A stretch of DNA of 6,471 bases from Deltaproteobacteria bacterium. Lineage in GTDB: Bacteria; Desulfobacterota; DSM-4660; Desulfatiglandales; B25-G16. The translations under genes and the position numbers were made by a program. The stretch is from the NCBI GenBank assembly GCA_020355145.1, contig CP070660.1:106486-112956 (forward strand), written 5' to 3'. The notes beneath the pieces were generated by a model. That model did not search any database, was not told the DNA's origin, and saw only the letters and a program-made list of their open reading frames with translations. Shown here one piece after another: positions 1 through 6,471 of this stretch. The first letter of the stretch is position 1, and each line of letters opens with the position of its first letter.

Positions 1-4
1 TAGT

Positions 5-39
5 TTTTCCATCGCCGTTGAGAGGACGGCGATGGAAAA
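5..39. repeat. Perfect 14-bp inverted repeat with 7-nt loop
   Basis: Positions 5-18 (TTTTCCATCGCCGT) are the exact reverse complement of 26-39, with TGAGAGG as the loop. The stem begins with T's and ends with A's on both strands, the reverse of a bidirectional intrinsic terminator, and no U-run follows it on either strand inside the window. It could be a factor-dependent terminator or mRNA-end hairpin, part of a dispersed intergenic repeat, or a protein-binding site. The sequence alone does not decide. Confidence 0.8.
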
Positions 40-134
40 CCACTCAGCAGCTGACGCTGCAATAGACACTTTCCATAAATCCATTGATCGATAATGGCAT
101 CTACAGATAACCTATTACCCGAAGGGTTTATGTC

Positions 135-169
135 ATTTTGCTTTTTGGCGTCTCAGCGAAAGGCAAAAT
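135..169. repeat. A/T-rich imperfect inverted repeat
   Basis: Positions 135-147 pair with 157-169 as a 13-bp stem. ATTTTGC/GCAAAAT at the base is perfect; the rest includes two G-U pairs if read as plus-strand RNA, which become C-A mismatches on the minus strand. It is followed on the plus side by a run of A's (168-177 region). The next bases, 181-200, contain CTCTGCGTCTGTGGTGAG, which resembles short degenerate repeats between genes in some bacterial genomes. That resemblance is from memory and is not verified. Confidence 0.5.
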
Positions 170-221
170 AAAAAAACAATAACTCTGCGTCTGTGGTGAG
201 AAATTAAGGGATAAAGATTTA

Positions 222-261
222 CCCTTTTAGGGTTCAATTCATCAAGCCCCCCTTTTAGGGG
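222..261. repeat. Two copies of CCCTTTTAGGG, possible weak terminator pair
   Basis: The 11-bp sequence CCCTTTTAGGG occurs at 222-232 and again at 250-260, 28 bp apart. Each can fold as a short G/C stem around a TTTTA loop: ACCC/GGGT in the first copy and CCCC/GGGG (249-252 with 258-261) in the second. They lie about 40 to 80 nt beyond the stop of the last operon gene, where transcription would be expected to end. The stems are only 4 bp and no U-run follows on the minus strand, so a terminator role is only a guess. Confidence 0.45.
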
Positions 262-303
262 TGGTAGTTGACTATTGACGTTTTGGATTAGGCGGTAGCC
301 ACA

Positions 304-597
304 CTACCTGCTTGGGAGTTTATATCGGTCTTTCATGAGCCAAAGTATAACTAGCCCTATCCAGAGGAGGGTGCCCAGTAATACACCAATACTCCTGAGA
401 TACCCCTTACTTACCGCATACCAGCCCATACCCCAGGCCGTGAGACATATTGCTACAAATGTCAGTAAACCTTGTGCACTAGAGCCAAGAAGTGCCGCGA
501 GAAGACTAAATGCGAAGATGATTACACCGACGAATATATAAATTGCGGCTTTTTCCCGGTATCTTTTTATCTCCTCTGAGGTAGGGGAATGTGGCAT
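304..597 (-). CDS. Small hydrophobic membrane protein, function unknown
   Basis: This 97-residue protein is not one I recognise. The N-terminus is short, charged and hydrophilic (to about residue 17, with Lys/Arg at several positions). Hydrophobic stretches follow at roughly residues 18-39, 43-62 and 69-88, consistent with two or three membrane helices, and the tail is basic. The loop between the second and third stretches is basic too, so with three full helices the positive-inside rule is not satisfied at the C-terminus and the topology is uncertain. There is no signal peptide, cysteine pair or catalytic motif. The start is supported by GAGGG about 10 nt upstream, which overlaps the TGA stop of acsE; that 13-nt gap suggests co-transcription and perhaps translational coupling. 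A role with the acs enzymes is inferred only from position, since those enzymes are generally treated as soluble. The gene could equally be an unrelated passenger. Confidence 0.7.
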   Translation of the reverse strand: MPHSPTSEEIKRYREKAAIYIFVGVIIFAFSLLAALLGSSAQGLLTFVAICLTAWGMGWYAVSKGYLRSIGVLLGTLLWIGLVILWLMKDRYKLPSR

Positions 598-610
598 TTT
601 TCCTTTACCC

Positions 611-1492
611 TCACAACTCCAGCCAAGAATCGGAGTAAAGTGACTTTTTAAGGAGGATGCGTGCTGTTTTTACATAATCCTGCAGCTCTTTTGAAAGGGA
701 TGACATATCAATGTCCTCTTCGTCCATCACCTTCCCTATGATCTCTACTGTATCTTGCCGTCTTCCTCTGGCTATATCAACCAGATCTTTATCATAGGCA
801 TCGGCAATAGCTGAATACAGACCATTCCTCTCCAGCATCACCAGATAGGTCCGGTTCAATATGGGCCTCAGGTGATCAGGTGGCCCATTTGAGACATTGG
901 ATAGCCCACAGGTGGATTTCAATCCCTCACCAAGATCCTTGACCATGGGCATGAATTGAAGGAGTGAGAAGACCTGGTCCTGCTGTACATTAACAGGTGC
1001 GGCAATACCATCCACAAAGATATCCTCATTGGGGATCCCGGCCTCATTAGCTGCGTATACTAATTCCACTGCCAGTTCAGCCCTCTCATTCTCATCCCTG
1101 GGCATACCTTGAGGACCCCAAAGGAGTGCTATCATATATGCATTGTATTTTGCACAGAGGGGAAGCATCTTTTCATACCTCTCCTTCCGGCACATGATGG
1201 AATTGATCATGGCCTTACCCCTGCACACGGCCAGCCCGGCCTCGATAGCCTCGATATTGGATGTATCAAGGGCAAGTGGTACATCGTCAACGACCTCCTG
1301 CACGGTCTTCACCACCCACTCCATCAATTCAGGGCCCCCCTTTCTGGCAGGGCCTAGATTGATGTCAATGAAGTCCATGCCCAATTCCTTCTGCTGCTTG
1401 GCCTCTTCCTGGATTGGGACCGGGTCTCTCTGCTTGAAGGCCTGGCCTATTTTTGTGGAGATCACATTCAGGCTTTCCCCGATTAAGAGCAT
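611..1492 (-). CDS. acsE: Methyltetrahydrofolate:corrinoid/iron-sulfur protein methyltransferase
   Basis: AcsE transfers the methyl group of methyl-tetrahydrofolate to the Co(I) cobamide of the corrinoid iron-sulfur protein, linking the folate branch to acetyl-CoA synthesis in the cytoplasm. The 293-residue product is a single pterin-binding TIM barrel. Visible family motifs are LLIGESLNV at the N-terminus, DINLGPA near residue 43, LDTSN near 75, INS near 96, a conserved Asp near 161 and GLSNVS at 196-201, whose Asn199 matches the asparagine that helps activate the methyl-pterin N5 in the Moorella enzyme. The protein is about 30 residues longer than the 262-residue Moorella enzyme; the extra length appears as an insert at about residues 242-275, before the conserved ending around YSDSW. 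The ATG is preceded by GAGGGGG at a good distance, 22 nt after the acsC stop. A general dihydropteroate-synthase-like methyltransferase is the alternative, but the operon context makes AcsE nearly certain. Confidence 0.93.
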   Translation of the reverse strand: MLLIGESLNVISTKIGQAFKQRDPVPIQEEAKQQKELGMDFIDINLGPARKGGPELMEWVVKTVQEVVDDVPLALDTSNIEAIEAGLAVCRGKAMINSIMCRKERYEKMLPLCAKYNAYMIALLWGPQGMPRDENERAELAVELVYAANEAGIPNEDIFVDGIAAPVNVQQDQVFSLLQFMPMVKDLGEGLKSTCGLSNVSNGPPDHLRPILNRTYLVMLERNGLYSAIADAYDKDLVDIARGRRQDTVEIIGKVMDEEDIDMSSLSKELQDYVKTARILLKKSLYSDSWLEL

Positions 1493-1514
1493 TTGTCCAC
1501 CCCCTCACCTAAAT

Positions 1515-2861
1515 TCAGGCCTTAAACTCCTTGAGGAACTTCGGAATATGTGCCGCATCCCGTGGTCCGACAAGTACCTCAGAGCCCTTGACCTCCTCTT
1601 CTAGATCACCACTAATAGCCGCAGCATAGCCGGATATGATAAGCTTCCTATGCCTTACCTTATCCAGTATACCGCATTTGTTAACAAATACACCTACGGC
1701 ATCACCCACAAATTTGCCAGCTGCCCAGGCCGTCATAACAGAAAGCCCCTCTGTATCCATGATTAAGAGCCATGTTGGGACCCTGCTCGCCTCGATCTCA
1801 CTGCTGACAATGAAGTATGTCAGGGAGAAGTTGGTCGTGATGCACACAGGTGAATTCTCGTCGGGGCCGTTGATTTCATAGATGCCCTGCTTGACGGTCA
1901 TCGGCCTCTGTGGGTCGGTGTAGATATTTAATCGCTCCACCAGAAGGGGAAAGAGGCTCTCGCCGATAAAATCAGAAAGTATTATGATCCCCGCGTATTT
2001 GGCTATGAACATGGCTGCAATAACGGTTTCCTTGTCAAGGCTGTCTGCCATCTCGCACGGGAATGTAATGGTGGGAAAACCGAGGGCCCTGTTTTTTTTC
2101 ATGATTGCCTCACGGCGCAGCCAGACCTGGTCCTCAAAGGCCCTCCTAACGGTCCTTGAGCCGGCATCAAGGATCAGGTCCTTCAGTCCCATACCGGCCA
2201 GTTTGTTCGTAAGCCCCATAAGCCCATCCATATCATCCGCCTTTACTGCTAATGGAAGCCCCTTTTCCTTGGCAAGGGCCCCCATATCATCCACATTGTT
2301 CTTTGTGGCTGCATATATCGCTGGCCTTCTTTCAATGGAGGCATCTATCCCCGCCCTCATGGTCCCAACATCCTCACTCATCAGTACCAGGCAAAAGTCG
2401 CTCTCATCAACGACCTTTTTGGCGAGGGTTGCAAACCTTCCTGAATCACCACCAACATCCTTTATAGCCACAAGCTCAGGTCTCAGATTCAGGCCAACAC
2501 GTTCAAACTGGAGGTTATCCCACACCTTCAACCTCTCTGCCAATTTTCCTTCATCTGTGTCAGAGGCTACCAGTGCACCCAGGCCAGGTGGGCTGACAAA
2601 TGTCTTTTCATGTCTGAAGAGTACTGTCTCCCCGCCAAGCTTAAAGGATCTATCACCTGCCCCAATCTGGATCGGCCTCACTGGCGGTGCGGATGCCTCT
2701 GCGAGTTGCTCCTTTGCCTCATCACTTACATAAGGGCAGCTGCTCAGATCCGCCTTACCTGTCGCAAGGGCCATTGCAAAGGCCAGGCAGGTGGGGTGGC
2801 CACATTCCTTGCAATTTGTCTTAGGCAGTAGCTTAAAGATCTGGATACCTGTTAAACCCAT
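1515..2861 (-). CDS. acsC: Corrinoid iron-sulfur protein, large subunit
   Basis: AcsC is the large (gamma) subunit of the corrinoid iron-sulfur protein. It carries the methyl group on a cobamide from AcsE to the A-cluster of AcsB, working as a heterodimer with AcsD. The 448-residue length matches the family (about 446). The N-terminal domain (residues 1 to about 57) has four cysteines at 17, 20, 25 and 42, in the CxxCx4C...C spacing that binds the low-potential [4Fe-4S] cluster used for reductive reactivation of cobalt. A TIM-barrel domain follows (about 90-315). The C-terminal cobamide-binding domain (about 319-448) shows TDPQRPM, a TTNFSLTYF segment and an EGLSVMTAWAAGKF segment typical of the family. 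The ATG start has GAGGAGA just upstream, and no earlier start is needed because the cysteine positions already match the family. Its partner acsD is not adjacent in this window. Confidence 0.96.
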   Translation of the reverse strand: MGLTGIQIFKLLPKTNCKECGHPTCLAFAMALATGKADLSSCPYVSDEAKEQLAEASAPPVRPIQIGAGDRSFKLGGETVLFRHEKTFVSPPGLGALVASDTDEGKLAERLKVWDNLQFERVGLNLRPELVAIKDVGGDSGRFATLAKKVVDESDFCLVLMSEDVGTMRAGIDASIERRPAIYAATKNNVDDMGALAKEKGLPLAVKADDMDGLMGLTNKLAGMGLKDLILDAGSRTVRRAFEDQVWLRREAIMKKNRALGFPTITFPCEMADSLDKETVIAAMFIAKYAGIIILSDFIGESLFPLLVERLNIYTDPQRPMTVKQGIYEINGPDENSPVCITTNFSLTYFIVSSEIEASRVPTWLLIMDTEGLSVMTAWAAGKFVGDAVGVFVNKCGILDKVRHRKLIISGYAAAISGDLEEEVKGSEVLVGPRDAAHIPKFLKEFKA

Positions 2862-2873
2862 ATCGTTCTCCTC

Positions 2874-2906
2874 TTCTTACCTGATTATCTGCATTTTCCG
2901 TAAGAA
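2874..2906 (-). promoter_or_regulatory. 7-bp inverted repeat in the acsB-acsC gap, beside the acsC ribosome-binding site
   Basis: TTCTTAC at 2874-2880 is the exact reverse complement of GTAAGAA at 2900-2906, with 19 nt between them. In the minus-strand mRNA this hairpin would end directly before the GAGGAGA ribosome-binding site of acsC. The stem is A/U-rich and probably weak. A repeat of this length in a 51-nt gap could arise by chance. If real, it could be an RNA processing or stability element that sets the ratio of corrinoid protein to acetyl-CoA synthase. Confidence 0.3.
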
Positions 2907-2912
2907 TAACAC

Positions 2913-5120
2913 CTATTCCAGGATGGGATCCATCTCAAGGGCGGGATGCCTTTTTTCCTGAAGCCAGGGAAGGATCTCCTCTTCAGTAGTCCCGATCGTC
3001 TCATCGGCGATCATCTCAGGGAAATTGGGAATACCGATCTCCTCGGATCTGGCCTTAAGCCTGTCGGCAATCTCCTCCTTAAGCATCTTGGGTATCCATA
3101 CCAGCCTCTTTATCCCGCCATCACCGATTATGAATTTTCGCTGACAGATGCCATATTTTGAATGTCCCACAAAACCAGGGGTGCTCAGGCCCCCTCCGAT
3201 AGTGCCTGCCAAGGTGGTAAATGGCATCCCACAAGGGGTATCCATGGTATATTCCCGATTTACGGTCATTACCCCATTGCACATGGGGAGAATGGCAGCA
3301 ATACATTCGCAACACCCACAGGTTGTCATGGGATCATGCACGATACTATAGAAGTTGTAGTGGTCGGTCTTCTGCCTGGTAGCCTTGAAGACAAACTCGT
3401 TTACTCCCTTCCACTGTCCAAATTTGGGATCGATACATTGCCCCTTTTCCACCGGTTGATTGGGACCGGTAGGATTGATCTCATAAGAGGCCTTGCAGTC
3501 CATCCAGTTGTATGACCCGCAAAGACCAGTCCTTTCAGGACTAATCATACAACAATGGCCAGGGGCAAATGATTGACACAGGGTACAGCTATAATAGGTT
3601 TCCACGCCCTCATCGGTCATTCCCTCAATCCGGGTATCCCTGGCCGCGTAAACCCCTCTTGCCCTTTCTACTATCTCCCTTACCTTGTCCTCCGTGGTAT
3701 AGATATTGACCTGAAGCTTATCGAAGATCCTGCCAAAATCCTGGTGGAGTTTTGCATGGAGGATGCTCCCAATATGCGATAGTCGAAAGCCCTTTTCCAC
3801 TGCACCTTTACTGACCCGAAGCCAGGCGATGTCTCGCTGTCCAATATGCATCGCCCCCTGGGCATAATTTATCAGATGATGGATCTGCCTCTCCAGGATT
3901 GGCTCATAGTCCTCCTGCATCTCTCTTCCGGCTACCTCAACTGCTATAGCCAAGGGCAATTGACTACCTGGCTCCACGTCGGTTATCTCAGGACCAACCA
4001 CCTCAATCTTTCCATCATCTACCTCCTCCATTCGTTTGGAGGTAGTCCACTCTACCATGGAGGTTCTTCCGCCCCCGCACTCCAGGTATATATCCTCTCC
4101 TCTTACCCTTTCGCCCTCGAAGGCAGCGCCATAGGCAACCGGCACCGGCACTTCAGCCACGGCTACCTTAAGTCCCCTCACCTCAATTGCCTTGGCCACT
4201 ATCTGATCGTGGGGAATATTAGAAACCACGTGCTCATAGGTGCAGATCCCGGTGGGTAGTACCTCCGGGATAGGGGTGTCGGCGACGGTAGGGAAACCAA
4301 AGTTGACACATCCCAGGGCATTGGCATACCACTCATCGGTCACATAACCCAAAGGCATAGCAAAGGCAAAGGTCCTATCCTTGTTGTAGACCAGATGTTT
4401 TCTGAACTCTCCAGGGCCAACCCCACCAAAGGAGGAGCTCACACGGATAGCAAAGCCGGCGGCAAAAACGGCTGAGGTTATATCCGGGCCAAAGCTGACT
4501 AACCTGGTTGGCCATCCAATCTGGACCCCTGCCTCTATGAGCTGCTCTGAAAATCTCTTTCCCTCATGTTCTGCGTGCATAAACACATAAAGATTCTTCT
4601 CCTGAAGCTCCTGGGCAATCCTCTTGGCGATCTCCGGATTAGGGGCTGCCCCTAAGATGGCAGCAAATCCAGGGGCGGTCCCATCCACAAACTCGATCCC
4701 TCGCTTTCTCAGGATAATATCGTCTGCTGCCCCTAGCCAGATGTTACCATCGGTAGGGTCTTCCCCTTTGGTATAAAAGTCCGGATTCTCTATATACCTT
4801 ATGGCCTCGATGATCTCCTCGGCAAAAAATGTCGCCATTCCCGCATCAAGCGCCGGGGCCAGATAAGGCAGACAGACCTTTTCCCTGACCATGGGGGGCA
4901 GAAGGGATTTGCATCTATTTAAGACCGGTTCCATATCGCCCAATTTTTCTACCTTCATGCCGGTGATCCCATAGATTACCGGCAGATAATAGGCGGTGTT
5001 GGGAAATCCCACTGGTTCATTGGGCCCCCACCTATCCATGGCCTCCTTCCATTTTTCCTCGGCCTTTCCTACAGTCTTATGGGCCCCTCTTATCCCCGCT
5101 GATGCAATAATCTTTGACAT
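2913..5120 (-). CDS. acsB: Acetyl-CoA synthase, catalytic subunit of CODH/ACS
   Basis: AcsB condenses a methyl group from the corrinoid protein, CO delivered from AcsA, and CoA into acetyl-CoA at the A-cluster, a [4Fe-4S] cubane bridged to two nickel ions; the reaction is reversible. At 735 residues it is close to the Moorella protein (729), including the N-terminal domain that contacts the CODH subunit and that archaeal homologues lack. Cubane ligands are Cys512, Cys515, Cys524 and Cys534, within SCTLCQSFAPGH...C...GLCG. The Cys-Gly-Cys that holds the distal nickel, with both cysteines bridging to the proximal nickel, is at 601-603. All are offset by exactly 6 from the Moorella numbering (506, 509, 518, 528, 595-597), and Phe518 matches the active-site Phe512. 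Extra cysteines sit beside these ligands at 523, 604 and 606. The ATG follows a very strong ribosome-binding site, 23 nt after the acsA stop, which suits coordinated synthesis of the two subunits. The stop is TAG. Confidence 0.98.
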   Translation of the reverse strand: MSKIIASAGIRGAHKTVGKAEEKWKEAMDRWGPNEPVGFPNTAYYLPVIYGITGMKVEKLGDMEPVLNRCKSLLPPMVREKVCLPYLAPALDAGMATFFAEEIIEAIRYIENPDFYTKGEDPTDGNIWLGAADDIILRKRGIEFVDGTAPGFAAILGAAPNPEIAKRIAQELQEKNLYVFMHAEHEGKRFSEQLIEAGVQIGWPTRLVSFGPDITSAVFAAGFAIRVSSSFGGVGPGEFRKHLVYNKDRTFAFAMPLGYVTDEWYANALGCVNFGFPTVADTPIPEVLPTGICTYEHVVSNIPHDQIVAKAIEVRGLKVAVAEVPVPVAYGAAFEGERVRGEDIYLECGGGRTSMVEWTTSKRMEEVDDGKIEVVGPEITDVEPGSQLPLAIAVEVAGREMQEDYEPILERQIHHLINYAQGAMHIGQRDIAWLRVSKGAVEKGFRLSHIGSILHAKLHQDFGRIFDKLQVNIYTTEDKVREIVERARGVYAARDTRIEGMTDEGVETYYSCTLCQSFAPGHCCMISPERTGLCGSYNWMDCKASYEINPTGPNQPVEKGQCIDPKFGQWKGVNEFVFKATRQKTDHYNFYSIVHDPMTTCGCCECIAAILPMCNGVMTVNREYTMDTPCGMPFTTLAGTIGGGLSTPGFVGHSKYGICQRKFIIGDGGIKRLVWIPKMLKEEIADRLKARSEEIGIPNFPEMIADETIGTTEEEILPWLQEKRHPALEMDPILE

Positions 5121-5127
5121 GCCTTAT

Positions 5128-5135
5128 TCACCTCC
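5128..5135 (-). promoter_or_regulatory. Strong Shine-Dalgarno site of acsB
   Basis: On the minus strand the acsA-acsB gap reads AAGGGAGGTGAATAAGGC before the ATG. GGAGGTGA is an unbroken 8-nt match to the complement of the usual 16S rRNA 3' end, ending 7 nt before the start codon. It is the best such match among the four complete genes here, fixes the acsB start, and suggests high translation of acetyl-CoA synthase. Confidence 0.8.
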
Positions 5136-5143
5136 CTTAAAAA

Positions 5144-6471
5144 TTATACCGCCTCGAGTTCTCTTCTCATGGCCATATCATACAGGATTCTCTCCCGGGC
5201 CTTATCTATTCCCAATGCCTTTCTCTTGGTATCGATATGATCAATCATAAGATGGGCTGCCTTCATAGGATCGGGCTCAAAGGCCCACATCCCACCAGTA
5301 ATGCCCTCAAACTCCTTAAACAGATAGTTGGTTAGCTCCTCGCTACCTATAGTGGGCCAGGTAGCACCAAATACCGTGAATACACCGGAGGAGACAAAAT
5401 ACTGGCCAATGGCTATGGCCTTTTCACTCATCCATTCAGGGGCTGCCCCTGCTGCTGGTAGATCGCTAATGTCATCGCCCAATCCTCCATCCTTTACAAC
5501 CGCGGTAGCAGCCATCAAGATCCGGGAGTTATCTACACAGGAACCGAGATGCAATACCGGAGGGATGCCGACGGCCTCGCAAACAGACCAAAGTCCCTCT
5601 CCGGCGAATTCCCTTGCAGCCTCCGGGGTCAGAAGGCCTGCCTTGGCACAGGCCATAGCACTGCAGCCCGTCTGTAGCACTATCACATCATTTTTGATCA
5701 ACTCCTTAACCATGGTGACATGGGCGTCATCCTGCCTTACCCGGGCATTATTACATCCCACTACCCCGGCTATTCCTCGGATCCTTCCGTTGATGATATT
5801 ATCATTTAAGGGGCGATAAGAGGCCCGGTATATACCCCCCAAGAGATAATTTATCGTCTCATGGCTGAAGCCTGCTACCAGATCCATCTCCTCATCGGGA
5901 ATTTCTATATTCCCTGGTCGATTGGGGTAATTCTCAATAGCAGTCTTAACTATGGCCTTGGCACTGTCCATGGCATTATGTTCTGAAAATTCGATATGGA
6001 TTGCCCCGGGAATCTTTGCCTTGGGGCTAGTAGTGACTACCTTGGTATGATAACACTGGGCAACATCGGGCAAGGACTGCATGATACACTGAATATCCAC
6101 CACCATGGCCTCTACAGCACCGGTAACAATCGCCGATTCTTGCTGCAGGAAGTTTCCTGCCAGGGGAATTCCATGCCTCATTAAGATCTCATTGGCGGTA
6201 CAGCAGATGCCCGCCAGGTTTATCCCCTTTGCCCCCTTTGCCTTCGCTAAATCTATCATTTCCGCATCCTGGGCCGCTACCACGATCATCTCTGACAGCA
6301 GAGGGTCATGGCCATGGATGATGATGTTCACCTCATCCCTGCTCAAGACCCCTAAATTCACCCTACCCAAGACAGGAGTCGGGGTGCCGAATAGGATATC
6401 CTGCAGTTCGGTGGCGATCATGGAGCCTCCCCAGCCATCAGCTAATGCAGCCCGAGTTGCTTGTACTAATA
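5144..6471 (-). CDS. acsA: Carbon monoxide dehydrogenase subunit of CODH/ACS (5' end outside the window)
   Basis: AcsA is the nickel-iron CO dehydrogenase that reduces CO2 to CO at the C-cluster and channels the CO to AcsB; it also oxidises CO in the reverse direction. The reading frame stays open past the methionine at 6421 to the window edge, adding LVQATRAALADGWGGS, which continues the conserved family sequence. The methionine is therefore internal and the true start lies beyond 6471. About 441 residues are visible of an expected 670 or so. The missing N-terminal part should hold the cysteines of the B- and D-clusters. C-cluster ligands are all visible (numbered from the internal Met): the HGHDP motif at 36-40, the CC pair at 73-74, Cys112 (DIQC), Cys223 (VGCNN), Cys253 (TGCSAMAC) and Cys295 (GSCVD). 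Position next to acsB identifies it as the ACS-linked form rather than a stand-alone CooS. Confidence 0.96.
   Translation of the reverse strand, partial: LVQATRAALADGWGGSMIATELQDILFGTPTPVLGRVNLGVLSRDEVNIIIHGHDPLLSEMIVVAAQDAEMIDLAKAKGAKGINLAGICCTANEILMRHGIPLAGNFLQQESAIVTGAVEAMVVDIQCIMQSLPDVAQCYHTKVVTTSPKAKIPGAIHIEFSEHNAMDSAKAIVKTAIENYPNRPGNIEIPDEEMDLVAGFSHETINYLLGGIYRASYRPLNDNIINGRIRGIAGVVGCNNARVRQDDAHVTMVKELIKNDVIVLQTGCSAMACAKAGLLTPEAAREFAGEGLWSVCEAVGIPPVLHLGSCVDNSRILMAATAVVKDGGLGDDISDLPAAGAAPEWMSEKAIAIGQYFVSSGVFTVFGATWPTIGSEELTNYLFKEFEGITGGMWAFEPDPMKAAHLMIDHIDTKRKALGIDKARERILYDMAMRRELEAV

Larger units (their letters stand above)
1..303. other. Non-coding, hairpin-rich region after the acs operon
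   Basis: No convincing coding region is present here on either strand, and I see no tRNA or rRNA. The stretch lies downstream of the last gene of the minus-strand operon. It contains several short inverted repeats: a perfect 14-bp stem at 5-39, a GCAGC/GCTGC hairpin at 47-60, a CCATT/AATGG hairpin at 81-97, an A/T-rich stem at 135-169, and two copies of an 11-bp quasi-palindrome at 222-232 and 250-260. A five-pair hairpin (294-298 with 304-308) overlaps the stop codon of the small gene. None is followed by a clear U-run in the minus-strand direction, so no textbook intrinsic terminator can be named. Confidence 0.75.

Noticed and set aside
130..210. Riboswitch of the cyclic-di-GMP type, suggested by AAAGGCAAA and GACGC-like strings
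   Set aside because: The conserved core and paired helices could not be assembled on either strand, and no downstream gene would be controlled on the plus strand.
268..303. Plus-strand promoter from TTGACT or TTGACG at 268-280
   Set aside because: No -10-like element lies at 16-18 nt from either box, and nothing on the plus strand downstream looks like a gene.
1143..1604. 153-codon open frame on the plus strand
   Set aside because: It spans the antisense of acsE, the intergenic gap and the end of acsC, so it would cross two well-supported genes.
1984..2733. 249-codon open frame on the plus strand
   Set aside because: It lies wholly antisense to acsC, whose identity and cysteine spacing are clear. 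The product has no recognisable domain and is rich in Ser, Pro and Leu, as expected of an antisense shadow.
5328..5819. 163-codon open frame on the plus strand
   Set aside because: It is antisense to the conserved C-cluster region of acsA and the translation shows no family features.
6419..6421. ATG as the start codon of acsA
   Set aside because: The frame continues upstream to the window edge with conserved CODH sequence (ADGWGGS), no ribosome-binding site precedes it, and about 230 N-terminal residues would be missing.

Overview
This window holds the 3' part of a bacterial Wood-Ljungdahl (reductive acetyl-CoA) operon, all read on the minus strand. In transcription order it carries acsA (carbon monoxide dehydrogenase subunit, 5' end cut by the window edge), acsB (acetyl-CoA synthase), acsC (large subunit of the corrinoid iron-sulfur protein), acsE (methyltetrahydrofolate:corrinoid methyltransferase) and a small membrane-protein gene that I do not recognise. 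The spacings are 23, 51, 22 and 13 nt. Each start has a purine-rich ribosome-binding site and no internal promoter stands out, so a single transcript is the simplest reading.

The genes encode the carbonyl branch and the methyl-transfer end of the pathway. AcsE moves the methyl group of methyl-tetrahydrofolate onto the cobamide of the corrinoid protein (AcsC plus AcsD). AcsA reduces CO2 to CO. AcsB joins methyl, CO and CoA into acetyl-CoA at its nickel A-cluster. All the metal-binding cysteines I could check are present and correctly spaced, so the system looks intact. acsD, the small corrinoid-protein subunit, is not in the window; neither are a CooC-type maturation ATPase or methylene-tetrahydrofolate reductase genes.

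Layout by region: 1-303 is non-coding and rich in small inverted repeats; 304-597 is the small membrane protein; 611-1492 is acsE; 1515-2861 is acsC; 2913-5120 is acsB; 5144-6471 is the C-terminal two thirds of acsA, open through the right edge.

The proteins are of the bacterial Acs type (separate AcsB and AcsC, AcsA of the CooS family), which points to an anaerobic bacterium, either an acetogen or an organism running the pathway in either direction such as a sulfate reducer. Base composition looks moderate, and AGG/AGA arginine and ATA isoleucine codons are frequent. Gene order and protein character remind me of Desulfobacterota and related uncultured anaerobes, but this assignment is a low-confidence inference. 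I see no phage, transposon, CRISPR or novel defence system; the core is a known pathway, and the less explained parts are the small membrane gene, an insertion in AcsE, cysteine variants beside the A-cluster and the repeat-rich tail.
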